Shown one piece after another: positions 8,983 through 16,202 of a stretch of 16,202 bases of DNA (its first letter is position 1; each line of letters opens with the position of its first letter). The translations under genes were made by a program, and so were the position numbers. The notes under the pieces were generated by a model that saw only the letters and a list, made by a program, of their open reading frames with translations, did no database searches and was not told where the DNA came from. Source of the DNA: Bremia lactucae (Eukaryota; Oomycota; Peronosporomycetes; Peronosporales; Peronosporaceae); contig NC_090613.1 in NCBI RefSeq assembly GCF_004359215.1, positions 6,578,356-6,594,557 of the forward strand. The letters are read 5' to 3'.

Positions 8983-10517
8983 ATGGTGACTGCAACGCCA
9001 GCACAGGTGCTGCAGGATCTACGCTTCGAAGAGCGACTGGCTGACGTAAAAGCTCGCATTCCGACAACACTGGAGCTGGCAAAAGAGGGATCTCTGGCAA
9101 AGCGCAATCAGGCAAAGCGTAAACTTTACCACGACAGCGAGCTCATCCGCATTGAGCTGGAGGAGCGCATGAATGAGCTCGGTATCGAAAGCGAATGGCT
9201 CACAGACCCTCAGGTGATAGTCGCTAACACCAAATTGGACAGTGTACGCAATCAACTTAAACTAGACGTGCTGCAAGGAAATTTTTCACCACTGGAAAAG
9301 ATTTATATGCTCGTACGCATGTTAACAATGGTACTGGTGCTGGTTGGCTGGCTCAGCTGTGTGACGGTGCTGATTCCCCTTAAGTGGCTAACTCCACTTC
9401 TTGTGAAGCTGGGTGTTAAAAAAAATTACTTGCCTATGGATATTCTTTCCTGGGGCACAGCCGCTATGGTCTGCGTCACCGCCTGCACAGACGTAAAAGC
9501 AGAGGGTGTCGAAAACCTGCTTAATCTTAAAGACTCAGTGGTTTGTATGTTCAGGTGAGGCTTGTAGCCGGAGTTTCAGGAGCTCGGGCTGCGTGACTGA
9601 CTTGAGCATTTTAAAATTATGCAGCCACTCATCCAACCTCGATGGCTTTATTGTAAACGGATCGTCTCCTATTGCATTTAAGTTTGCGGCGAAAAAGAGC
9701 ATCTTTCTTGTACCCTTTCTAGGCTGGACATCTCGCTGGGGCTTCGACTTTGTCGCAATTGACCGCTCACATCGGTACGTTGGCTTTGTGACCAGTGCAT
9801 TTTGGAGGCTTAATTCGCTTGTAAAGAAAAGCAGCCCTAAAGAGTCTCAAGGATTTAGCAATTTCGGTCAATGAGCGCGGCAATTCAGTTTGCATCTCAC
9901 CCGAAGGTACGCGGTCGAAAGACGGCCTGGTAAGAGATGCTGCGGGATGGCCTACAAGTTTATATGAGGAATTGAGGTCTGAATATTTTACCGCATTTTA
10001 GCTGCAAGAGTTTAAAAAAGGCCCATTTTATTTGCGCGAAGAAACGAAGAAGAATGTTGTGCCTTCCATCGTGTTTGGTGCGTTTGAGCTATGGCCTCCT
10101 GGACGTCTATTTAGCATTCCCGGACACGTAAGTCTGTTTTTGAAGCATGTGTCGTGTTATTTTGTTGTTGCCATCTACTTACATGAAATACAGACACTTG
10201 TGCGTTACCTACCTGAGTACAAGTCCGATCCAAGTCTGAATCGCAACCAGAATCGATTGGCGCTTCGTCGCATTTACTTGAAGGCATTTACGCAGGACAT
10301 TCCGGACTTTATTGGCACGCGCGTGAGCACCAGTTATATTTTGAAGAATATGTTCTACCACTACCTTTCGTGGGCGATTACATTTAAGGTGACATCGTGG
10401 GCCATTACAATTACTCGCTTCGTCTGTTTTTCGCTAAACATCACGTACGGCACATTCATGCTATACTCGTTAGTCATGATGATGGCGGGCGAAGCGCTTA
10501 TGTTTTTCACTTGTTAA
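8983..10517 (+). CDS. PlsC/LPLAT-family lysophospholipid acyltransferase, five exons
   Basis: The family transfers acyl groups to lysophospholipids such as 1-acylglycerol-3-phosphate at the ER membrane; the exact substrate is not determined. My model joins 8983-9554, 9625-9774, 9827-9929, 10002-10127 and 10194-10517, giving 1275 nt and 424 aa. All four family motifs appear in order only after splicing: HSSNLD (H-x4-D, residues 192-197, catalytic His and Asp), GFDFVAIDR (230-238), ISPEGTRS (264-271) and VPSIVFGAFELWPPGR (295-310). The first 100 or so residues are charged and helical. Hydrophobic segments lie at about 105-130 and 145-165, and the C-terminus (about 370-424) is strongly hydrophobic. 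The start is the first ATG after an in-frame TGA at 8947. It converges on the Eaf6-like gene with 129 bp between stops. Confidence 0.92.
9555..9624 (+). other. Intron 1 of the acyltransferase gene (70 bp)
   Basis: Donor GTGAGG, acceptor TTATGCAG, branch-like CTGAC near 9595. Splicing joins AG to C to make the Ser just before the catalytic His of HSSNLD. Without splicing the first exon ends at a TGA at 9556. Confidence 0.9.
9775..9826 (+). other. Intron 2 of the acyltransferase gene (52 bp)
   Basis: Donor GTACGT, acceptor TTGTAAAG. Splicing joins IDRSHR to KAALKSLKDLAI and restores the frame that contains the EGTRS motif. The AAG acceptor is weak, but the other nearby AGs (9832, 9835) give the wrong frame. 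A frameshift in an otherwise intact gene is the less likely alternative. Confidence 0.75.
9930..10001 (+). other. Intron 3 of the acyltransferase gene (72 bp)
   Basis: Donor GTAAGA, acceptor CATTTTAG, phase 0. It joins SKDGL to LQEFKKGPFYL, and the unspliced sequence has stops. Confidence 0.92.
10128..10193 (+). other. Intron 4 of the acyltransferase gene (66 bp, frame-preserving)
   Basis: Donor GTAAGT and acceptor AATACAG, both close to consensus. The length is a multiple of three and there is no stop inside, so retention would add 22 residues between FSIPGH and TLVRYLPEY. The inserted residues interrupt the conserved region after motif IV, so splicing is the expected state. Confidence 0.88.
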
Positions 10518-10646
10518 GCTTGTATTATTGTCAAGCGCTGCAAAGTATTTTTTCTCCTGCGAACGTCGTGCTTGATTCTCTCGGCATCGACAGGTCCTTA
10601 AAGACTTTACGGCGTTTTATAATCTAGTTTGACAAATAATCGCGTT

Positions 10647-11099
10647 TTACGTCATTCTACCGACTACTGTAGCTTTTAACTTTTTGTTGTTTCTATCTAC
10701 TTGCTTGCTTTCGCGTTTCTCCATCGTCGCGTGCAGCGCCTCCGCAGGCGAGTATACGGACGAATAGGATGCCAAGCGATGGCGGTCTACTTTGAGTTGT
10801 TCTTCCGCCGATAAAGCAGTAATTGTAATATTCAGTGGCTTGCCAGCACGCTCAGCTACTAGCTCCTGACGCTCGCGTTTTCGCTTGCGGACACCGGCGT
10901 TCCGGAATCTAACGGGAGCTGTGCGTGGCTCACCCCACCCAGTCAGTATGTTGCCCTCTAGTAATGTGTCACGCAGAAACTTATCCTCTAGCTCAAATAA
11001 TTTGCGGCCCTGCTCAATCCAGTCCTCCTCCTCTATCAGCGCCTTCGATTGCAGCGCGCGCAACCTTGCGTCCAAATCCTTGTTACTGATTGCCGTCAT
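10647..11099 (-). CDS. EAF6: Eaf6/MEAF6-like histone acetyltransferase complex subunit
   Basis: Eaf6 proteins are small scaffold subunits of the NuA4, NuA3 and MOZ/HBO1 histone acetyltransferase complexes and act in the nucleus. The 150-residue product has an N-terminal coiled coil (about residues 7-42), followed by LEDKFLRDTLLEGNILTGW (about 36-54). This matches the family pattern of Leu-Glu, a Tyr/Phe-Leu-x-Asp-Thr stretch and Gly-Asn-Ile-x-x-Gly-Trp. A basic stretch, RKRKRERQE (about 71-79), may act as nuclear signal. The later RLASYSSVYSP resembles the short Ser-rich C-terminal motif of the family. An in-frame TGA directly precedes the ATG, so the start is secure. It is single-exon, of usual family length, and convergent with the acyltransferase gene. 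The call is by recognition, without a search. Confidence 0.8.
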   Translation of the reverse strand: MTAISNKDLDARLRALQSKALIEEEDWIEQGRKLFELEDKFLRDTLLEGNILTGWGEPRTAPVRFRNAGVRKRKRERQELVAERAGKPLNITITALSAEEQLKVDRHRLASYSSVYSPAEALHATMEKRESKQVDRNNKKLKATVVGRMT

Positions 11100-11340
11100 T
11101 CATAAATTACTTGCAATTTTTTTGGGTATATCCCAACAACTAAATCACAACCATTTTGTAGATAATTTTTTATTTTAAATTGTGAAGAAACGCTTCTACT
11201 TAAATTATTACTGCCAAGTTTTAAGAAATAAATTACTAATAATTTTAGAGAAACGACCTTCCTGCGAATTCTTATAATCACACCCTATTCCCGATTTTCC
11301 AAAATATTAAATTGATCCACTTATGGGTTGTTTCACGTAA

Positions 11341-11598
11341 ATGCCCCTCTACCGCAACCAGCTCTCTGCTTCTGTGAAGCGCGCGCAAATTTGCCACACA
11401 CTGAGTAATGGATATTTGGACGCGACACCGAAGTGGGAAAGTTGGCCATAGAACGGGAGGTCGTGTGTATTACGAAAGTGGTGGACCTAATTGATGAGCG
11501 GTAGTGCTCGTCGCGTTTGAAGATGGCGCCACTGCACAGTTTTACAAGGTATGGCTATGTAATCACTGCCGCTTTGAGTACTGTATGCATCCGGTGGC
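11341..11598 (+). pseudogene. Decayed 5' end of a gamma-butyrobetaine/trimethyllysine dioxygenase-like gene
   Basis: These enzymes are Fe(II)/2-oxoglutarate dioxygenases of carnitine synthesis with a small N-terminal zinc-binding domain. Here the plus strand has an ATG at 11341 and a basic, Ser-containing leader (MPLYRNQLSASVKRAQ) that could be a mitochondrial signal. A second frame carries IEREVVCITKVVDLIDER, and a third at 11498-11598 reads VLVAFEDGATAQFYKVWL then HCRFEYCMHP. The last part fits the family pattern EDGxxxxFxxxWLRDxCxCxxCxHP, with one zinc-ligand Cys replaced by Phe. Two frame changes (near 11440 and 11498) break it, and the gypsy LTR begins at 11599 right after this domain. 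The catalytic domain is absent. It starts 241 bp from, and divergently to, the Eaf6-like gene. Single-motif identification is moderately sure. Confidence 0.5.
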
Positions 11599-12036
11599 TG
11601 TAACGGGGCACTACTGACTTGTACTGCTTCAGTACAAGTCCACTTCGCACTGCCTCAGTGCGGGTGGTGCCTAACGTCACTTCACGTACACTAGTACGTG
11701 CAGAGGAAGGCTCTCTTTAAAACATTTGCTTTAAAGGGTTGAAAGTAAACTGTATTTAATATAATTAAGTTCTTTTGTTTATATATTATAATACTGACTT
11801 TATTATAAACTAATAAAAAACATGTAATAAAGTCCTTTCTGACTCTCTCTTTGCGCGCGTCCAGCGCTGACTGGACCGCGGAGTAAGAAGATATAAGGGT
11901 CTATATCTACCAATGGATAAGCTTTTAGAATATTACAATGTGAAGTATTATTCTTCAAATATTATCCACCTTTTTAGATAATATATAAATTAACAACCTT
12001 AAAGTCTAATTTCATGTACCGATATACCCCGTTACA
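11599..12036 (-). repeat. Ty3/gypsy 3' LTR, 438 bp
   Basis: It begins TGTAACGGGG and ends CCCCGTTACA, a perfect 10-bp terminal inverted repeat with TG/CA ends. The adjoining polypurine tract fixes the orientation as minus. Three perfect hairpins lie in its distal part: 11616-11640 (11-bp arms), 11646-11662 (7-bp arms) and 11683-11700 (7-bp arms). TATA-like and AATAAA-like motifs occur in the AT-rich middle. Confidence 0.88.
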
Positions 12037-12049
12037 TCACCCCTCCTTT
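12037..12049 (-). promoter_or_regulatory. Polypurine tract of the gypsy element
   Basis: On the minus strand AAAGGAGGGGTGA lies immediately before the TG of the LTR, the position and composition expected for the plus-strand DNA primer. It fixes the element's direction. Confidence 0.85.
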
Positions 12050-12153
12050 AAACGACAATCACTCTGACTGTCATTGGATAGAGTGTCACTTTAAGGCCAC
12101 TTATTTAAAAACGATGCCGATTGGTCCGAACCGTCATTTTTTAATTCTATCGC

Positions 12154-12321
12154 ATGGTTAATAAGTCCATGCGGTATGCGAATAGTGCGGCGCCTTCGGC
12201 TGCGGTTCATGCAGCCGCGGGCGACGCATTATTGTCTCATGCGGGAGACGTTCCGTCTGCCGTAGTGTCATCTTCTCCCGCAACACTAAATGTTGCGGTA
12301 AAAATCGTACAATCCCGCTAA
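12154..12321 (+). CDS. Small opposite-strand open frame in the gypsy element, unknown
   Basis: 55 codons from an ATG, rich in Ala, Ser and Val (for example NSAAPSAAVHAAAGDALLSH), with no recognisable domain. It lies just inside the 3' LTR and polypurine tract, on the strand opposite to pol, and in front of the longer opposite-strand frames. It may be a leader or the first exon of the same gene, or chance. Three short inverted repeats fall within it. Confidence 0.25.
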   Translation: MVNKSMRYANSAAPSAAVHAAAGDALLSHAGDVPSAVVSSSPATLNVAVKIVQSR

Positions 12322-12406
12322 AAAAACCTTTTACGGGGCACGTGGTGATACACCACGTGAATGCGATCCCTCCTTGGAGATCGACTAAGAATGCGAGTCG
12401 GGCGAA

Positions 12407-13444
12407 ATGGCCGACTCAGGGAGAACAGAACAGTCGCCTGATCATCGTTAGGTGGCTGACAATGAGCCTTTGAACGAGGGGGCTCATCCGAGTAGACGCG
12501 CTGGTAGTATTCGCTACAGCATGTTCGGTTCCGACGATGAGGATGATTCCTCATCACCAGCACCGTCTCCCGTGCCGTCACCCGTACATATTTCTGAGCG
12601 TGGTGATGACGATGGCGTAAGCCATCGTAATAAAAGTTCTTGTGGTACCCCTGCTTCAGTGGGTTCACTCAGAGGATCGTAGACACTAGAATGTCTCGTC
12701 TTGCCCCTGAGAAGCCGTGGCTTTTGCCCGAACAGCGAATCAATAGCTTGTCTGAAGAGACTACTCCTCACAATAAATATCCCTTATATATTGCGACAAA
12801 GCTACATGGCCTTGGTCCCAGCGCGAAGAACTCTCGCGCTGAAGAAATTTTTTATTTCGAAGCTTTTTTTAAGCATCGATGGTATAATGGCAACAACAAG
12901 CGAGATAAAGTCTCGCTGATGAAAGCCTGGAGCGCGTTCATTCGCAATGTCAAAGCCATTGGACGCAAAGCCTGGCTTCAAAGACTTAACGCAATTCGCA
13001 TTAAGATTGAAGGACGAACTTCAACCGGTGCAAGGTATAAATTGCATCGGTTGTCATGTGAGGCAGGACTTCCACGCCTAACGTGGGGTGATCCCTGTCC
13101 GTGTTGTGTTGACAACACGAAGCGAGTAAAAGGGGGTGTCTAATTCCTTTCATCGCCCTGGAGAAGGGCTCGCATCTCTATCGAGATGCGCGATGCGATT
13201 GACGTTTTGCAATCGATTTACAGGCGCCAGGGGCGCGTGTTTCCCGATGGACCTTCTAATCCATCGGATGGGTCTCGTCATACTGACGAACGAGGCCCTC
13301 AACGTCAACAATCAGCTGGGAATGAGGCTCCCAGCTGTCATGTGAAGGTTAATAACCGCGCCAGCGAACGAGAACTCTTTCGCTGCCCCTTCACATCACG
13401 GTGGATCAGAATATGTTCCACAAGGAAACGTTGGCCACCGCTGA
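12407..13444 (+). pseudogene. Unrecognised opposite-strand gene inside the gypsy element, broken
   Basis: Function unknown. Frame 12407-12682 starts MADSGRTEQSPDHR, has a TAG at 12449, then an acidic/Ser-Pro stretch (SDDEDDSSSPAPSPVPSPV). A second frame from the ATG at 12691 runs to 13143. It has the look of a real globular protein: MSRLAPEKPWLLPEQRI, PLYIATKLHGLGPSAKNS, IFYFEAFFKHRWYNG, WLQRLNAIRIKIEGR and WGDPCPCC. After a TAA at 13141 the same frame goes on with IEMRDAIDVLQSIYRRQG. A last frame may end at a TGA at 13442 (HGGSEYVPQGNVGHR), just where integrase similarity starts on the other strand. Several breaks make it a probable pseudogene. It could be an antisense element gene, a captured host gene or part of another element. 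Confidence 0.5.
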
Positions 13445-14690
13445 TTCTCGAGCCAGCAAAAATTTCTCTGCTGACTCATTTGTTTTGTCTTTTTCAGTGT
13501 GCTTTGTGCGCACTGCCATGAGATCTTTCTCATCTTCAATGTCGATTGCTTCGACATCGACATCATTCGCGTCGTTGTTAACTTCGACGCGTGATGAGCA
13601 TGAGCCAGAAATGGTATGTTTCGTGCGAGCCCCCCCTAAACTAGAGGGTCTCTCTAATCGGGTGGATATGCGTGGATGGTGTAAGCCACTCACGAAGAAC
13701 GGTGTATGCGTTGTAGATGTATGCACCAAATTACTGATGGCGAATTCGACCATCGGTAAAAACTCGCTCCAATTCGGATACGATTGGACGTAACCTCGAA
13801 GAATTTCTTCGAGGACGCGATTTAAGCGTCCGTATGACCATCGGTCTCTGGATGATCAGAAGTTGACATACTCAGCCGTGTTCCGATCTTTCGGAACACG
13901 GATTGCCAAAACTCCGCCGTAAACCGTGGATCTCTATCCGAGACCATTTTACGGGGTAAACTGTGGAGTTCGAATACCGTGTCTATAAAGACGCGGGCTC
14001 AGCCCGCAGCCGTGATTGACTTTGATACTGCAGCAAGCTGTACCATCTTGCTGAATCTGTCTACAAAAACAAGGATTCCATTGTTTTTGTGATCGGCTTC
14101 AGGAAATCCGAAGACAAGGTCAATAGATACGGACTGCCAACATTCTGCCGGAAGTGGTAGAAGTTGGAGAGGTGCACGGGATGAAGGGCTAGGCTTCACC
14201 CATTGATATACCTCGCAAGCACGAATGTACTTGCGCACGAACTGATACTGGCGGGGCCAGTAAAAGTCGCGACTTACTGTGAGATAAGTTTTCTGACATC
14301 CACGATCCCCATTTGTTGGTGCATCGTGACACTCATACATGATGCGCAAGCGAAAAAAATTGTGAGTTGGACGACGACACGTGGAGTGTCGCCGGCAACG
14401 GCTGTGTAATACAATAAGCCGTTGCGTGTTGTGTATCGATCGGATGACGATCAATATAAAGCCGGTTAATCTTTAAAGATGTGTCGGATGGATTCATCAG
14501 ATGATTCATTAAACGCAGAAGGTCCTTATCTTCTTTGTAGGCTTCTTTCTGCCATCAACTAAGGTTGATGACGGAACACTTATAATGAGTGTTGCAACAG
14601 TGGGATTATTTTCACTGCTGGAATGTGCGGCCGACTCGAAATCGAATCGGCGTGATATCGCATCAGCGACGACATTAAGTCGTCCTGGTT
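13406..14690 (-). pseudogene. Ty3/gypsy integrase remnant, C-terminal domain missing
   Basis: The tail of the RNase H connection (KPGRLNVVADAISRR) at about 14655-14690 leads into integrase. At 13999-14454 the zinc domain reads ECHDAPTNGDRG, then RDFYWPRQYQFVRKYIRACEV; the second His position is Asp and the last Cys is Tyr, so the finger is broken. SIDLVFGFP holds the first catalytic Asp, followed by ILVFVDRFSKMV. After a TGA at 13999, MVSDRDPRFTAEFWQSVF (second Asp) and TSDHPETDGHT (catalytic Glu) follow. A frameshift then leads to LNRVLEEILRGYVQS and the frame at 13406-13753 (MVEFAISNLVHTSTTHTPF, then KFLLARES). The expected C-terminal DNA-binding/chromo-like region is not found below about 13430. 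All three catalytic acids survive, but the frame does not. Confidence 0.88.
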
Positions 14691-14691
14691 T

Positions 14692-15006
14692 TTATTTCAC
14701 GGAGAAATTAAACTCCGCGAAGAAGGGTAACCACTTCGCCATTTTTTGCGAGAGGTGTGGGCTATTGACGGCCGTGCGTAATGATGCATGGTCTGTATAT
14801 ACGATGAACGGTCTATTTCCGAGGAGATAGATCCTAAACTTAGCCAGCGCATATTTCATGGCAAGGAGTTCCTTGTCATGCACTGGGTAATTGCGTTCAG
14901 CTGGTTGCAGCTGACGCGATTGGTGACAGACGACGCGCTCCGCGCCGTCTGTATCGTATTGCATTAACGCACAGCCGATTGCAAAATCGCTGGCGTCACA
15001 GACCAC
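14692..15006 (-). pseudogene. Ty3/gypsy RNase H domain
   Basis: A 104-residue uninterrupted stretch with the family landmarks VCDASDFAIGCALMQYD (catalytic Asp), QSRQLQPAERNYPVHDKELL (catalytic Glu in DKEL) and FIVYTDHASLRTA (catalytic Asp), then the connection LSQKMAKWLPFFAEFNFSV. An in-frame stop lies just downstream. As a piece of a broken polyprotein it is not expected to be expressed alone. Confidence 0.92.
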
Positions 15007-15053
15007 ATGGAATGGTCTGTCTTAATTTGCAATCACCAAAATGGGCGATTGCA

Positions 15054-16010
15054 TCAAGCTTTGCTCAATACCTTCAAAGGAACGCTGACAATCAGCATTT
15101 TATAACCATTTCTCGTCTTTTTTAAAAGACGAGGGAGATGAACTGTTATCTCGGCATAATTGCGTGAGTATTGTGCAAGTACGCCGCTAGCCCAGGGAAT
15201 TTTCTCAGTCCTTGACATCGACTGATACTGGCCAGTCGGTAATTGCCTTGATCTTTTTGGGATCACGGCGCACGCCGTGTTTCCCCGACGATGCACCCAA
15301 GAAGTGGTATTTTGCTTGCATATACATTTCTTGAGATTTGCGTACAACTTATGCTTTCGCATAAGTGTACGAACTTGACGAACGTGAGTTTTATGAACTT
15401 CCACGTCCGTTTTTCCGTCCATGACCCGGCTATGGATGAATGCATCGTCAAAGTAACTCGGTGCGAATTCTCGCACCGGTCTCAATAGATTCGTAACGCA
15501 TTTGTTGAATCTTGCAGGGGCGTTACTGCGTTACTAAGCCCCTGTAGCATTACTAGCCATTCCCAGAGCATCCAACTGGGAATGCTCACTGCTGTGTACG
15601 GGATGTCCCGTTCACGCATAAGGATCTGATAAAATTCACCCATCAGATCTATAGACGAAAAGTTGGTACTCTTAGACATACCATCTATGATTACGTCTTT
15701 TCTAGGCTTCGGCGTTTGAGCCGGTACCGATGCAGCATTCAGTTTATTGACTGCGGGCACTAACCGCCACCCTCGTGTGGCTTTTCGCACACAGAAGGTC
15801 GGAGGGCTATGTGGGGAGGTTGACTACCTTACATGACCCGCTTCTAACCGATCGATAAAGAATTTATCGATCGCAAATGCTTGTTCACGAGGCAGTGGCC
15901 ACTGCTTCATGACGCAGTACTTTGAGCCCGAATTGAGCTCGATCTCATGTCGAGTGCCTTTATCTTAAGGCAACTCGCATGGAATTGTTTCAGGGAATTC
16001 ATTCCTGAAT
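15054..16010 (-). pseudogene. Ty3/gypsy reverse transcriptase remnant
   Basis: Minus strand from about 16010: EFPETIPCELP, a stop, then KYCVMKQWPLPREQAFAIDKF. A frame change follows, then 15482-15790 with RKATRGWRLVPAVNKLNAAS, IDGMSKSTNFSSIDLMGEFY (first metal-binding Asp) and YTAVSIPSWMLWEWLVM. The next frame, 15054-15485, begins FAPSYFDDAFIHSR, where YFDD (15444-15455) is the active site, then HKLYANLKKC. Further shifts follow near 15300, and YSRNYAEITVHLPRLLKK appears near 15150. Domain order RT, RNase H, integrase marks Ty3/gypsy. Confidence 0.9.
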
Positions 16011-16202
16011 TCAATCAAATCCTTGTATAAAGAATTTGTCTTAAGTGACTCCCAGGATGAGTAGTATATCTCTCAATCCGAGTCTTCACATCGAGGACAC
16101 TTTCGTCCATCGATGAGCTGCTGAGAACCCGTTCGTTCTCTGCACAATTACTGCTGACCGAATATCGGTTATGTATTCGTCCTCTGTGACGAGTACGCAG
16201 AT
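16011..16202 (-). other. Gypsy pol upstream of RT, frame unclear
   Basis: This continues the polyprotein toward the protease, which is off the window. No protease active-site motif was found here. It contains small hairpins such as ACCGA-ATA-TCGGT near 16157-16169. Confidence 0.4.

Larger units (their letters stand above)
12151..16150. repeat. Dense field of short perfect inverted repeats
   Basis: Perfect inverted repeats with arms of 8 bp or more and loops of 13 nt or fewer are at 12278-12298, 12339-12359, 12609-12628, 12819-12841, 13100-13119, 13171-13190, 13313-13337, 13794-13814, 13876-13901, 14063-14090, 14395-14425, 14998-15020, 15112-15133, 15347-15366, 15459-15478, 15558-15584, 15623-15649 and 15849-15873. 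Many others have 6-7 bp arms (for example 12899-12917, 14553-14570, 15264-15279 and the 14-bp palindrome 15892-15905) or one mismatch (13022-13053, 14926-14952). They cross pol, the opposite-strand frames and non-coding DNA without regard to frame. Confidence 0.9.
11599..16202 (-). mobile_element. Degenerate Ty3/gypsy element, 3' part, running off the right edge
   Basis: On the minus strand, RT, RNase H and integrase lie in that order from right to left. They are followed by opposite-strand reading frames, a polypurine tract (12037-12049) and the 3' LTR (11599-12036). Gag, protease and the 5' LTR would be beyond 16202. Pol has many stops and frameshifts. The LTR abuts a decayed host gene. The five bases outside the LTR are GTGGC (11594-11598), and the partner duplication cannot be checked in this window. 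Confidence 0.88.

Noticed and set aside
10397..10627. Plus-strand frame overlapping the acyltransferase 3' end
   Set aside because: It is an out-of-frame shadow; the hydrophobic C-terminus ending at 10517 fits the family better.
11599..12036. Reading the LTR as the 5' LTR of a plus-strand element whose Gag is the unknown gene
   Set aside because: The minus-strand polypurine tract at 12037-12049 and minus-strand pol order favour a 3' LTR. No tRNA primer site follows on the plus strand. It remains a weaker alternative.
13401..13793. 130-codon plus-strand frame
   Set aside because: The opposite strand here clearly encodes integrase (MVEFAISN, THTPF), so this is its shadow.
12151..15905. CRISPR array or integron attachment sites as the explanation of the hairpins
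   Set aside because: The arms have unrelated sequences and irregular spacing, with no repeated unit, and the setting is a eukaryotic retroelement.

Overview
The window looks like a repeat-rich stretch of an oomycete nuclear genome, most likely a member of the Peronosporales (Phytophthora or downy mildew type). The reasons are Ty3/gypsy and Ty1/copia polyproteins of the kind I associate with oomycetes, short GT-AG introns of about 50-70 bp, a compact tail-to-tail gene pair, and AT-rich filler. I could not search databases, so the lineage is an inference.

Layout, left to right. 1-721 (minus): degenerate Ty3/gypsy Gag with a CCHC knuckle, followed by an LTR-like block with hairpins to about 1047. 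About 1061-2369: AT-rich DNA with no gene. 2370-2672 (minus): isolated Ty3/gypsy RNase H remnant. 2673-3571: unassigned, with a small tandem repeat. 3572-8610 (minus): a nearly full-length but dead Ty1/copia element with two LTRs, a half-tRNA-type primer site, and Gag, protease, integrase, RT and RNase H in copia order. 8611-8982: upstream region of the next gene. 8983-10517 (plus): an intact five-exon gene for a PlsC/LPLAT-family lysophospholipid acyltransferase (424 aa after splicing). 10647-11099 (minus): an intact single-exon gene for an Eaf6/MEAF6-like subunit of histone acetyltransferase complexes. 11341-11598 (plus): a decayed gene start resembling the N-terminal zinc-binding domain of gamma-butyrobetaine/trimethyllysine dioxygenases, cut off by a retroelement LTR. 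11599 to the right edge (minus): a large degenerate Ty3/gypsy element with its 3' LTR, polypurine tract, integrase, RNase H and RT. Between its integrase and 3' LTR lies about 1.3 kb of opposite-strand coding sequence that I do not recognise.

Only the acyltransferase and the Eaf6-like gene look like functioning host genes. They form a roughly 2 kb convergent island between retrotransposons. The most unusual signal is in the right-hand gypsy element. It carries an extreme density of short perfect inverted repeats (arms 8-11 bp, tiny loops), running through LTR, pol and the antisense reading frames alike. By a rough estimate this is an order of magnitude above chance.
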